Assembly: GCA_013286305.1 (NCBI GenBank) | Contig: JABDFW010000002.1 | Span: forward strand, 43,501-107,500 | Reading direction: 5' to 3' | Source: Bacteroidota bacterium | GTDB taxonomy: Bacteria; Bacteroidota; Bacteroidia; Chitinophagales; Chitinophagaceae | Length of the DNA: 64,000 nucleotides | In this document: one piece after another, positions 26,801 to 36,600 of the stretch | How positions within the stretch are numbered: position 1 is the first letter of the stretch | How the letters are laid out: each line of letters begins with the position of its first letter | Program-made: the position numbers and the translations under genes | The notes under the pieces: generated by a model | The model's database searches: none | Told to the model about the DNA's origin: nothing | The model's input: the letters and a program-made list of their open reading frames with translations, nothing else

Positions 26801-29800
26801 CAGTATAGCCCTCCTCCGAAGGGATCATATTCTGAATATATACCTTTGCATTTTGTAAAGGGTTTCCATTCGCTGTTACAATGCCCGTAATAGTAAGCCC
26901 CGGCTGCAACTGTACCAATACATTGTCAATACCATTCCCGTTAGGGTCGTTATATACTGTCATTATTTTTGAAACATAGCCGGGCGATTTTACCAGGATG
27001 CGGTAATAACTTAGTTTGGTGCTGAAGGATAAGTTTGCCGATTTGTTTAACAACACAAGTACCGGGTTTGAAACAGGCGCCGGGTTGCCATCATCAGGGA
27101 TGTCTAAAATGCTGACTGTTCCGGCCGGAGCTTTATTGTTTGTTGCATCAAACAACGAAACAGAAAGCGTAATACTGTTTGTGTTATTGCCGGACGTCAT
27201 TAAAAAATCAGCAAGCACCTGTGCATTGTCTTTTTGATAACCCGCCTCCACCTGCGATGAAGGGGGGGATATTTGCCGCGTGAATGTTTGTGTTTTATAA
27301 TGAACATTATCTTCGGGTACTACCGTAAAAGTTACTGAATTATATGGCGTACTAAGCATAGTTTGAGGAGACGGAATATGAGGTCCCGGCAGAACCTGTT
27401 GCGCCCAGCTAAAGTTATCGCCTACAATTATATTTGCTGCTATAATATTGTTTGTAGAAGCATCTCTTACCGTAACGAAGGCGGTTGCGGGCGGATATAA
27501 AATGCCTTTTACGCTTTGCTTAAATCCCATGGTTACAGGAGTGCCTCCGTTTACAATCTCGTACCCGGTTATAAAACCGCTTTTTGAAAATACCAGTAAT
27601 TTCCACATACCCGCACTGATAATATTATTAAAATGAAATACGCCATCAGTCCCCGTGGTTTGGCTTTGATCTAATAACTGCCCAAAATCATTTTTCATCA
27701 TGGCATTTACCCCAATGGTGCCGACACCCGACACAAATGTAGTTGGCGACATTTTGGGTATAACATCGTATAAGTCCACTTTTACTCCAGGCAGTGCGGT
27801 TGTGCTGCTGTTTCCAAATGGATAAACAGAACCTTCCACAAAAGGTTTTTGTGCTATTGATGTTACGGTTGTATTAGTGGTATGCTGAGGATAAAAATCT
27901 ATGTCAGCATTTAAGATGGGGTTTTTATAATAGCCAGACCCTGCGACGCCATTATAATGCCAGAAGTTTGATGTGTTTTTATCAATAGAAAAACCAATGC
28001 CATATTCTGTTGAATAGTTACTGAGCGAGGTAATGCCTGATTCGGAATATATATAGTAAATATCGTTACCGTTGCCATTAATGTCATTAGCCACAAGGTT
28101 ATTAAATGTTACCTTGCCATTAGCATCTGTTTCCATGTAAGCTATAACATTATAAAGGGTGCCATCAATATCATTTATCTGTTTGGCACCAACTGTGGCG
28201 GGCATACCCTCCTCTGCGGGTATGCCAAGCGCGCCGGTGTTTAAGGACGCTTTACGGCATAAAAAAACACGCTGCCCGTTAAAACTTTGGGTTTTATTTG
28301 TAGTATAATCATTCCCCTGCACATTAACAGTTAAAGCATACTCTTTAACCCTTGCTGTAACCTCGCCTATATTATAAGTATTACCATGTTCCAGGTGGTA
28401 AGGCGTGCCGGGGCTTGCATAATAAACATTATTCACCAATATCATAAGCGCATTGCCAACTTCAGAAACGCCATAATAATTGCCTTTAAATTTCACATCA
28501 TTGTCACTATACTTGTAATAATCCAGCAGCCCGGAATTGAATTCAAAATTGCCGTTGTTGTCAGACGTAGTAGTAGCAACTGTTTGCGACTCATTCTCAA
28601 AATCATAAGTTGTTGTAACTTTATCAGCGCCAATTTTATAAGCTACATACACCAGGCTTATGCTCATATTAGGCAAAGGTTTTGAAGTGCCGTCTTTAAA
28701 AGCATATTTCAGAACGCCATCTACTTTGAATGATTCGTATGCAGGATCAAGAGCAGCATTATCAGTGTATAAAGTACGGGTACCATATAATGGTGTGTAG
28801 AACCATTTATTTGCAATCGCATCAGGCAGGCATTTATGTTCAAGGGGTTCAAAGTAAACAGCGGTGCCTTTATAGTCGGCATAAATATAATAATCTTCTC
28901 CCGGGTTTAAGTTATAGATAAGGTTATTAAAAACAGCTTCTGCATAATACTGGTTACCCTGGTTTTTCAATGTAACTGTTCGTTTTGCTACCAGTGTGTA
29001 TTTGCCCTTATTAGCAAGGGGTAAAAATAGGCTGTCCCCTATATTATCCCCTTCGCCTGCAGGCACATCCTTTGCAAGCTGCAGATCCCCTTTTCGTAAA
29101 ACGTAAACATTAACAGCAGTATCGCCCCCTTTGGATATTGTGATGTTTAACTGGTTATTGTTTTCAGCTGATTCATCCTGGCCGTTCTTATTAACAGTTA
29201 CATTAAGATTAAAATTGTCAACATAAACGATAGAAGTACCAATATTAACTGATGCCGTGCCTATATCACTTACAGGTTTCAGGTATATATACTGGGTGGG
29301 GTCAGTGTAATGGTTATTTACTATATTAATATAATAACAGTTTACATAAGCAGTCCCGTCTGAATTGATCTGCAAAATTGACGCGGCCATATTTGCCTGA
29401 GGGATAGCTGATATTTTATATTCCCCGGCATTGTCAGTAACCGTGCTTGCAATTACCTGCTGTGAATATGCAATCATCGAACCAATGGGCATGCCAAAAT
29501 TTGGAATAGTGTCAGTTGTGGTCATTTCCAATATACTGGAATCACCTGTTTTGCTGATTAGTTTAAAGCTTTTATCTGCTGAAAGATTATTATCATAAAA
29601 AGTAGTAGCCACCGTTTGGCGCGTGGTTATGGTTTTAATATCCGTTTTCACTGCACACATGCCAAAACAGAGCTGAATTGTTTGGTTTGCCAAAGGCAGT
29701 TCATCTGTTCTTATTCCAGGGAAACCCGCTTGCAAAGATTCAGTTTCTGCGCTTGTGCTTGCCGGGTGATAGCGAAATTTTATACTCCCGCTTACTTCAA

Positions 29801-30731
29801 TCCCTGGCTTGGTAAATTTTTTCCCTGAGTACTTAACTGATTTTTTATTGTTGGCATAGGTAAATATGCCCGCGCCGCTTACACCATTATTTTTGAAGAT
29901 CGTTTTACCGGTTGCATCGTCAGCTATCACTCTCCATGCATATTTTGTACCTGGCTTTAAAGGAAGGTTACTTATATTATATACATAACTGGTAGTTCTA
30001 AGTTTCTGGTTAAGCAAGGGGAATGTTGCAGCATCAAGAACCTGGTTGGGGTTGGCATTGGGCAATGGTAATTCCGCAACTTGAAGGGTATATTCTGTTG
30101 CGGGGGGAACGCTGCCGGGGTTCATCCACGTAAAAACAATGTTCTGAGGTATAAGGTTATTAATACTATCGCCTGGTAAAGGGTTTACAAGTACCGGTGC
30201 ATCAGGGAATGCTATGTTTATATTCGCACAACCATAAGGCGAGCCCTCCGATAACAATTGCCCGGTTGTAAAATCAATAGCTTGTACACACACATCATAA
30301 TTACCTTCAGGCAGTTGTAGTGTCCGTTGCAGGGTACCCATACTTATACCCGTAATAGAGAGGTTATTAATATCAAACACTTCGCTTAAACCCGTACCAT
30401 TAAATTGCCTTACCTGGTGAGGGCCCAACGTTACCGGATGCTGGGCCATATAGCCGGGCTTTGATTGAATACTTATCCCGTTGTCCCCTTTAAACGAGCC
30501 GGAAAGTTTTACCTGGTAGGTGTTGCCCGTAAGGTTCTGCAAGGTTAAAAATACCTTGCTGGCTTCTACACCGGTATATCCTGAAATAAATGGCGAATAA
30601 GGCGGCGCAATGCTTATACTTACCTGTATCGGGCGCTGCGCGCAAACCACACATGTGGTTAAAAGAGCAGCAAATATTAATAACAACCGTTGTTTGTAAG
30701 CCATAAAATAATATTTAATAAAATTTTGCAT
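23853..30731 (-). CDS. Giant secreted TANFOR-domain-like protein
   Basis: A 2292-residue protein with an N-terminal signal peptide after a short lead (LLLIFAALLTTCVVCAQ). The N-terminal 280 residues (VSISIAPPYSPFISGYTGVE, then LTLQNLTGNTYQVKLSG and LPEGNYDVCVQAIDF) look like the repeated start of TANFOR-type proteins known from Tannerella and other Bacteroidota. Further on are many carboxypeptidase-regulatory/CNA-B-like beta-sandwiches, such as ITGIVTANGNPLQNAKVYI near residue 1280, and a Gly/Ala-rich beta region with several Cys near the C-terminus (about 2050-2250). No C-terminal sorting domain is recognisable. The sequence reads through without a break. It lies 5 bp after the beta-barrel gene. 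A role as surface fibre, adhesin or matrix protein is inferred. Confidence 0.8.
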   Translation of the reverse strand: MQNFIKYYFMAYKQRLLLIFAALLTTCVVCAQRPIQVSISIAPPYSPFISGYTGVEASKVFLTLQNLTGNTYQVKLSGSFKGDNGISIQSKPGYMAQHPVTLGPHQVRQFNGTGLSEVFDINNLSITGISMGTLQRTLQLPEGNYDVCVQAIDFTTGQLLSEGSPYGCANINIAFPDAPVLVNPLPGDSINNLIPQNIVFTWMNPGSVPPATEYTLQVAELPLPNANPNQVLDAATFPLLNQKLRTTSYVYNISNLPLKPGTKYAWRVIADDATGKTIFKNNGVSGAGIFTYANNKKSVKYSGKKFTKPGIEVSGSIKFRYHPASTSAETESLQAGFPGIRTDELPLANQTIQLCFGMCAVKTDIKTITTRQTVATTFYDNNLSADKSFKLISKTGDSSILEMTTTDTIPNFGMPIGSMIAYSQQVIASTVTDNAGEYKISAIPQANMAASILQINSDGTAYVNCYYINIVNNHYTDPTQYIYLKPVSDIGTASVNIGTSIVYVDNFNLNVTVNKNGQDESAENNNQLNITISKGGDTAVNVYVLRKGDLQLAKDVPAGEGDNIGDSLFLPLANKGKYTLVAKRTVTLKNQGNQYYAEAVFNNLIYNLNPGEDYYIYADYKGTAVYFEPLEHKCLPDAIANKWFYTPLYGTRTLYTDNAALDPAYESFKVDGVLKYAFKDGTSKPLPNMSISLVYVAYKIGADKVTTTYDFENESQTVATTTSDNNGNFEFNSGLLDYYKYSDNDVKFKGNYYGVSEVGNALMILVNNVYYASPGTPYHLEHGNTYNIGEVTARVKEYALTVNVQGNDYTTNKTQSFNGQRVFLCRKASLNTGALGIPAEEGMPATVGAKQINDIDGTLYNVIAYMETDANGKVTFNNLVANDINGNGNDIYYIYSESGITSLSNYSTEYGIGFSIDKNTSNFWHYNGVAGSGYYKNPILNADIDFYPQHTTNTTVTSIAQKPFVEGSVYPFGNSSTTALPGVKVDLYDVIPKMSPTTFVSGVGTIGVNAMMKNDFGQLLDQSQTTGTDGVFHFNNIISAGMWKLLVFSKSGFITGYEIVNGGTPVTMGFKQSVKGILYPPATAFVTVRDASTNNIIAANIIVGDNFSWAQQVLPGPHIPSPQTMLSTPYNSVTFTVVPEDNVHYKTQTFTRQISPPSSQVEAGYQKDNAQVLADFLMTSGNNTNSITLSVSLFDATNNKAPAGTVSILDIPDDGNPAPVSNPVLVLLNKSANLSFSTKLSYYRILVKSPGYVSKIMTVYNDPNGNGIDNVLVQLQPGLTITGIVTANGNPLQNAKVYIQNMIPSEEGYTDDKGSFTLNGLPASNQKVTITACKAGDNIIGQSVDIALTPDVVYTRGFELGGKVVVNGSTVPSQTKVVNFNLNSSTAFNLQALYGFPLDVESLDKKADGYYLTGKIELPAGNSTISAVSVYGGKPTLHFTNIKLYSPGDPIFQEILKRLNITGNQLKAGALTMLIAKQGHIEADEYGIPLKIYTKYDGWLEGTDSAISIQPLDDGLGGEVKGGIGLVAASFAANVQLPVTMYLQSGINDKVTQAAAFVSPNKSQTGSFLNAYYLKSPVYNANFAFKLNGLYTANAATNSYIAADGVHLFTTIHTNLENVSQPDIAFNAGEIIVNEKEMPYVNGTTPLEIPLDTWKITSSSWGIGNGPLIVNGNVAAGAFTVPVTGLEISSNTIAFGNFSLTDIKIAGDKKLVFDSSQTTVSFGYDKGAQYGTIFSPQYGCWSLSMLPTDPSGVLTKVTNLPDMDANDGIAIMNVTLYSKGSESRIVLSQTQPPVKLNGFASFTPYSLENADGSLKIKGLLNLNIPALSGTENIVYNLNYAAGPSGSLIHIQDNIGGLKLVTNGIRANFDTAGQIFTGDSLVLNGTLMDKETNSPYSFPIHFVANSNGGNINVVSNVNNVIAMGSGKQLANITGSMALNGSTWDNFKFAGEIQGAKGLTAGSKVAFEVKGDLVVSKQAIGVANMPLGSSDSSGTFSLTYDFEKGAIVGSLTLKNVETPTATFDVGIEMQIGGSGWYFLGSANISKLNCIPFPLNGAGAAFCAGDADMSPGMLEIIQPVFHDGVIPDSFSIRFKHVSGTIFVAGIDVKLPLPEFHIDVDIAHVDITYGIYANAYAGLNFVEGAPEIAAGLKVGAYINVSAGASVGLVCAGVSAGADFNVSGEILLELPTISTLSPATFFTAKGVEITAGIKATLSLSGDAFVGGGVCNSNCESVKAFGVTIPPGCFKKEIGGGLSFDCGLNITKSKLSITPDHMTLFADLFGFHPTKEIDLPGL

Positions 30732-30736
30732 AGCTT

Positions 30737-32527
30737 TTAAAATGTATAGGTATAAATAAGGTTGGTTGTAAATTCATTAAACGCCGGGTTTGATATATCC
30801 CCGGATGTGCTTTTAAGATAATTAAGCGTCATATTTATACCATTGCGCTTGCTTAATTTGTAATTGCCCGTAAAACTGCTGCTGATAAAATGCCCTGATG
30901 TTGTATTATTGTTATTCTGTAACTGGTAACTCAGGTAACTGCTTAATGAAAGCTTTGATTTAAAAAGTTGTTTGTCCAATCCTATAGAAGGGCCCCGTAT
31001 AACAGTATTAAACAATGCGGCATCTGCAACTGTATAATTATAGATAAGAGAAAGATCAAGCCCTGCGTTATTAAATCCTAACTGGTAGGATAAGTTACCG
31101 GTTTTACTATTTGTTTGAGTTTGAGCGGCGGTTGTGCTATTTAAATCAACAAGGGCCTGGTAGTTGCCTGTGAGAACAAAATTGTGCGATATCTTTTCTC
31201 CTCCCAGGGTAAAACGCAGCATTGCATTAATAAAATGATTGGTTCTTGCAACACGCAGTGTATCAATAACAGGGTTAAGCCCCCTGTCCTGTCTTATACC
31301 ATAGTTGCTGTATTGCATATTAAATCCAAATTTTGGCAGGTTAAATCCAATAGTAACATTGCCAATGGTTTTTTTAGATTGCTGGGCCTTATCTTTTAAT
31401 ATATTATCGTTTTGAAAACCTATACTTCCGCCAATGTTTAATTTATGTTTAAACATATAAAATGTGGGGGCGATGGTGTAATTTTCCACGTCCGTTTCAA
31501 AGTAGTAAGCGCCCATTGTTTGGTAGTTTGGATCTACCCTGCTGTATTGCGCCTTTAAACTAAAATTTTTGCCCTGATACCCAACAGCCACCTGTCCTGC
31601 AGTAAGAAATTGCGTTGAGGCATTTAAGGTCATTAACGAATTTAATATCTGTATTTTACTCAATGATTTAGTGGAAAAAGTATCAGCCCTGAGATCGCGT
31701 GTGTAAATGCTGAGGGCTGCATCAGATTCATAAAAAAAATGTTTGAATAACCTGTACTTCATTGAAATACCAAATGTTGAATTTTCGGCAGCAGTAACGT
31801 TATACGCTTCAGGAATTTTCTTTATAGAGTTGGTATCGTCTTTAGCTTTTAAGAATATAAAATCAAAATGGTTTTCTTCAGTGCCAAAACCAAGCTTCGC
31901 TGCATATCCCTTACGGCTATAAGAAGGTGTTTGTGAAAAATATTTTGTATTGGTAGAAGTGTCTGTAGTAATTGCTTTATTAAAGCGCCCATATACAAAT
32001 GCGGCCCTTAGCCTGCCCGGATTTATTTCAACGCCTGCCCCGAGAAAAGTATAACCTGCCAGTGTATAGGGTGAAAAGGTGAGAGAGCGCCAGCCGGCAT
32101 GAACAGTTAGCCATTTATAATGAGGGCTAACCCCATATTGATTGAAAGGCTGGGCAAACGTTTTTTGCTGGTCAGATACCACTATACTTAAAGGAAAAGC
32201 AATACCATAAATAGAAACAACAGGATTGCCGCTGAACAAATAAGAAAAGCCTTTTGCCCTTGCGGCTATGCCCGAAGAAGTATAGGTGCCAAACCCGAGC
32301 CCTGCAGTTCCGCTTATCTGAAAAGGTTTTTGGCTTGAAAGGTTGTCAATATCCTGGGCAGCAGTCCGTATTGACATACTGAATAGTAGTATTGCAGTAA
32401 TACAACAGCTTTTTACAAACCCATTTGATAAATGGAAAGAAATAATGGCCTGCGTTGCCTGTTTGGCAAGGGGTTCGTTTGAAAAGGTTTGGTTTGAGAA
32501 TAAAATTGTTTTCATAAAGAATTTCAT
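30737..32527 (-). CDS. Outer-membrane beta-barrel protein
   Basis: A 596-residue protein. An extended N-terminus (about 55 residues) ends in a hydrophobic signal-like stretch SCCITAILLFSMSIRTAAQ. The mature part has alternating polar/hydrophobic beta strands throughout, for example LRAAFVYGRFN and LNIGGSIGFQN, and ends with TTNLIYTYTF; a terminal Phe is the usual insertion signal of outer-membrane barrels. Its ATG overlaps the stop of the 80-residue gene by 4 bp (ATGA), supporting this start although an inner ATG (32515) exists. It may be the translocation or anchoring partner of the giant secreted protein encoded next. Confidence 0.78.
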   Translation of the reverse strand: MKFFMKTILFSNQTFSNEPLAKQATQAIISFHLSNGFVKSCCITAILLFSMSIRTAAQDIDNLSSQKPFQISGTAGLGFGTYTSSGIAARAKGFSYLFSGNPVVSIYGIAFPLSIVVSDQQKTFAQPFNQYGVSPHYKWLTVHAGWRSLTFSPYTLAGYTFLGAGVEINPGRLRAAFVYGRFNKAITTDTSTNTKYFSQTPSYSRKGYAAKLGFGTEENHFDFIFLKAKDDTNSIKKIPEAYNVTAAENSTFGISMKYRLFKHFFYESDAALSIYTRDLRADTFSTKSLSKIQILNSLMTLNASTQFLTAGQVAVGYQGKNFSLKAQYSRVDPNYQTMGAYYFETDVENYTIAPTFYMFKHKLNIGGSIGFQNDNILKDKAQQSKKTIGNVTIGFNLPKFGFNMQYSNYGIRQDRGLNPVIDTLRVARTNHFINAMLRFTLGGEKISHNFVLTGNYQALVDLNSTTAAQTQTNSKTGNLSYQLGFNNAGLDLSLIYNYTVADAALFNTVIRGPSIGLDKQLFKSKLSLSSYLSYQLQNNNNTTSGHFISSSFTGNYKLSKRNGINMTLNYLKSTSGDISNPAFNEFTTNLIYTYTF

Positions 32528-32766
32528 ATTTTCTTCACGTACACGTTATTGTTTATTGTAACGCGTACAGAGAAATTACCCTTTTTGAAATCGTTTAATA
32601 AAATTGAAATTGCGCCTGTTTGTAAATGATATTTTTGTATAATTTCACCATTACCTCCTAATATTTCTGCAATTACCGGGTTATCATAAACATCATGCAG
32701 CAGGTTTATTAATAATCTGTTAGCAGCATCATCTTTAACAATGGTAACGCCCTCCAAATCATCCAT
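32524..32766 (-). CDS. 80-residue protein resembling a stand-alone T9SS sorting tail
   Basis: Small protein without signal peptide. Its layout LLINLLHDVYDNPVIAEILGG, then NGEIIQKYHL, then ISILLNDFKKGNFSVRVTI and final VYVKKI parallels the type A sorting domain of T9SS cargo (strand-rich, GxYxxxV block, final KK-hydrophobic), but here it is the whole protein. It is the first gene of the surface operon and overlaps the beta-barrel gene by 4 bp. It could be a remnant of a longer cargo gene, a regulator, or a functional chaperone/adaptor. No homologous named family is known to me. Confidence 0.6.
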   Translation of the reverse strand: MDDLEGVTIVKDDAANRLLINLLHDVYDNPVIAEILGGNGEIIQKYHLQTGAISILLNDFKKGNFSVRVTINNNVYVKKI

Positions 32767-32923
32767 TTTGTACAGTTTAATATGTTCCGTATCTGCTTAG
32801 GTAAACAAACTTTTAGTTATCTGCCTAAATGATGACAATGAAAAATTAAGGAATTGAAGAGCACATTATAGAGTGCTTTTAGCAAGTGGCGGGTAGTGCC
32901 GAGTAAGTGGCGCTTTTTACTGT
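32767..32923. promoter_or_regulatory. Probable control region of the surface operon
   Basis: 157 bp between the LytTR regulator gene and the operon it probably controls. It holds GTGGCG-containing direct repeats (AAGTGGCGGGTAG near 32883 and TAAGTGGCGC near 32905, 21-22 bp apart), whose spacing of about two helical turns would suit a LytTR dimer, but the sites do not match the known LytTR consensus closely. Confidence 0.35.
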
Positions 32924-33673
32924 TTATAAAGATTGGATACGTTGCAGTACTTCCTGTTTTTTCCTGCGGGATATTTCTATTATAATATTTCCCTGCATAA
33001 TAATGTAACCGTTTTCCTGGTTCTTATAGCCGATCACATAATCCAGGTTTACGAGGTGGGAATGATGAACGCGAAGAAAATTATGCACACTTAACTGATC
33101 CTCAAAATCTTTGAGTGTTTTCGTGACAACTTTTTTTGTTTTATCCTGAAAATAAACGATGCTGTAATTGCTCTCGGCTTCTATCCTAACAATTTCTTTA
33201 ATGGAAACCAATTGATAAGTATTGCCATCCGGCAACGATATTTTTTTTGTTGGAGCATTATTATTTTTAAACTGATCTAATAATTGATTAAGCATGTAAT
33301 TGCTTTGTTCATTTTTCCTCTTAACACATTTTTCAACGGCAGCCGTTAGCTCGTTAATATCAATGGGTTTTAAAAGATAATCAATGGCATTTAATTTAAT
33401 GGCCTGTAACGCATAATGCTGATGGGCAGTGGTAAAAATAACCTGGAAATCTATACCAGGAAGGGACGAGAGTAGATTTATGCCGTCTAAAACGGGCATT
33501 TCAACGTCTAAAAAAACAATATCCGGTTTATTTAATTCTATCATTGCCGCGGCGGCAAGAGGGTTATCTATTGTACCGGATATTTTTAAAATATGAGCCA
33601 GTTTTTTTTCTATCATCACCTGTAAGGCATTTATGCATGGCTGCTCGTCGTCTATAATTATACAGGTTAACAT
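32924..33673 (-). CDS. LytTR-family response regulator
   Basis: A 249-residue regulator. Residues 1-120 are a receiver domain with acidic pocket IIIDDE, phospho-acceptor Asp56 (IVFLDVEMP), Thr in IFTTAHQHYA and the conserved Lys in YLLKPID. Residues about 145-249 are a LytTR DNA-binding domain (IVRIEAESNYSIVYFQDKT, LRVHHSHLVNLDYV). The gene is 2 bp after the sensor kinase gene. Together they form a LytS/LytR-type system and probably control the surface operon immediately downstream. Confidence 0.93.
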   Translation of the reverse strand: MLTCIIIDDEQPCINALQVMIEKKLAHILKISGTIDNPLAAAAMIELNKPDIVFLDVEMPVLDGINLLSSLPGIDFQVIFTTAHQHYALQAIKLNAIDYLLKPIDINELTAAVEKCVKRKNEQSNYMLNQLLDQFKNNNAPTKKISLPDGNTYQLVSIKEIVRIEAESNYSIVYFQDKTKKVVTKTLKDFEDQLSVHNFLRVHHSHLVNLDYVIGYKNQENGYIIMQGNIIIEISRRKKQEVLQRIQSL

Positions 33674-33675
33674 AG

Positions 33676-36600
33676 TTATACCTTTTCAAATTTTTCTATG
33701 GGCAAAGTTATGGTGATCATGGTACCTGAAGGCTGGTTGTTATTGTTAAACAAGTCTTTAATAACTACGGTGCCACTGTGATTACTGTTTTCACTCATTA
33801 TTATACGCTGCCCGGTTATTTGCATGCCATAGGATTTTTTAGTGTTATTATTTGCCTTTTTTATTTCCTGTGCAGCACTGCGGCCTATGCCATTATCTTC
33901 AATGGTAAAAACTACAACGCCGCTGTATAGCAAGCTTATCATAAGGCTTAGTTTCCCCTGTTTGCCCGCAGGCAGCAACCCATGCCAAATTGCATTTTCT
34001 ACATAAGGCTGCAATATCAGCGGAGGTACTAATGTTAAGGATGCGTCAATAGTTTTATCTACAGAAATAGTATAATCAAATTTGTTATTACAGCGCCTGT
34101 GCTCAAGCTCTATATAAAGTGTCAATGCCTCAATTTCCTGCTCAAGGGTTATTAGTTTAAGCATTGAATACTCCAGGATCATCCTTATTAATTTGGAAAA
34201 TTTATTTAAATACCCTGTGGCTTCTTCCTGCTTGTTTTCCCAGATATATGTTTGTATGGAGTTGAGAGAGTTAAATATAAAATGGGGGTTCATTTGCGAC
34301 CGGAGTGCTTTCATCTCCGTTTCCGAGATCATTTTTGCTACTTCACTTTTTCTTGCTTCTTCCAGCCGTATTTGACGGATCTTTCGCCTCACAAAAAAGA
34401 TAACAGTTATCCCAGCCAGCAATACAATAAGTGTTTTAAATACCCATGTTTGCCAAAAGTAGGGCAATACCCTTATTTCAATTTTATTGCCTTGTTCATT
34501 CCAAATATTATTGCTGTTTGACGCTTTTATATGCAGTGTGTAAACGCCTGGCGACAGATCTGCAAAATTTACTGTTCGTTCAGTATTTATATAATGCCAG
34601 GCCGTATCAGATGGCTCCAGGTAATAAGCATAATTACTGGTGGAGGGGTTACTAAGGTCCATACAGGCAAAACCCAGGCTAAGCTGGTTACTGCCAGGTG
34701 GTACAACCAGCGGCCGATAGTTATAATTATTTGCAGAATCAATATATAAGGCCTGTTGCCCATTAATTTCTGCAGATGTAAAAATAATGGGGCTGGGCTT
34801 GTTAATGGCAGTAAAATCGGCGGCATTAAACCAATTAATAATGCCATTGTTGTAAGGTAAATAAAAGTTATTTGCCGCTCCTTTACTTAAAACCATATAT
34901 GGCCCCGTGAGGAACCCAAGTGAATTATTAATGTTAAGAACAATATCTATTTTATTTAATTTTTTATTAAAATGTTCAACCGATAATATTGTACAAATCC
35001 AAATACCTGTACTATCAGCTTGCAAACTGCGGACACTTTTATGAAGTAGCTGTAAGCTCAGGGGATGATAATTAAGTGCGTTTGTTGTAAGGTTGAATGT
35101 GTACACACCTTGCCCTGTACCAAGCCACAACAAATCTTTATCGCGTAAAAAGCTTTGCATTTGCCATAAAGTATCTTCGTTGTCGCTTTTGTTAAAATAC
35201 CTGACAGTTTTATTCTTAATATTAATAATTGAAAACCCGGTCGTATCCAGGCAGGCGACAAATAAGTAATTAGAATCCAGCCCCCTGAGCATAGAAACTT
35301 TTTTTCCTGCAAAAAGATGTTTTAAAAATGGTGTGTTTGATTTTGAGACGCTTGTATTGTTTTTTGTATCAATAATTTCCAGCCCCCTTCCATCATCACA
35401 TATGGAGATAAACCCAGGAAACGGTTCTGATATATCCCGGATGCCAGTCTTGCTTTTGGACCTCCTGTCATAATTGTATTTTGTATAGTATTTAAAAGTT
35501 TGCGTGTATGGGTTAAAACTAACAATTGACGTTCCACCGATCCAGATTGTTCCATCTGATTGCTGAAAAATAAAATAGCTGTTTGCTAAATTGGTTTTAT
35601 AAACAATGGCTTTATTGGTTGCCGTGTTATATTTAAGGAAAACATAAGCACCCGTGCTTATCCATATTATCTTGTTGGTGTTAAAATCCTTATCCGGTAC
35701 AATATTCCAAAATTCATTGCTCTCATTTGGCTTTAAAAAGCCGGAAAGATTGAATGTTTTCAATTTTTGATTATGAAATGATAATTTGTTAACTCCCTGG
35801 TCTCCGGCAATCCAATAGTTGTCATCACTATCCTTAAAAATATGCCTCACATAAGAAGAGTTAATATTGTTGCTTTCTTTATCAGCGGGCATAAAATTTT
35901 TTATATACTTTTTTGTTTCAGTATTAAATATCTCTATGCCATTATCTATTGTGCAGCACCATAGCAGAATATCGCCGTTTTTATCAGTTTCCTCATATAT
36001 ATACCTTATCTTGTTTATATAGGTATTTAGTGATGTTGACGGGCCAGGAGGCTTGTATGGATAATTAGTAAAGCTATTTTTATCTTCGTTATATTCTATC
36101 AGGCCAAAATAGTCGTAACAACCCATCCAAAGATGCCCCTTTGCATCCCTGTGCATAGCGCGTATGTTAAGATAGTTATTGTAGCTAACGTTGGTTGAAA
36201 CAAGTATTTCTTTAGGCGGGGCTTTAAGGCCGGTAAATTTATAAAGATATTTTTGCGAACTCAGCCAAACAGAACCATCTGCATCTTCCATAATGGTGGT
36301 TATTTCCTCGTCATACTCATCTTTAAAAGGATGGAACATTAATAATTTATGTTTTCCAATACCGCTTAACTGAATGCAATAAATACCTTTGTTAAAAACG
36401 GATGTCCATAACCTGTTACGGCTGTCGATCATAATCCGGCCTATCCCTTCTATGGAATCAGCAGGATCAATTGTAATTCTATTTATTACATCGGTATATG
36501 GGTTGTAGTTACAAAGCCCACTAACAGAAGCTATCCACAAAATGTTGCTGCTGTCAATTGCAGTGTTATAAACTTCATCTGCTGAAATTGAGTGTTTATT

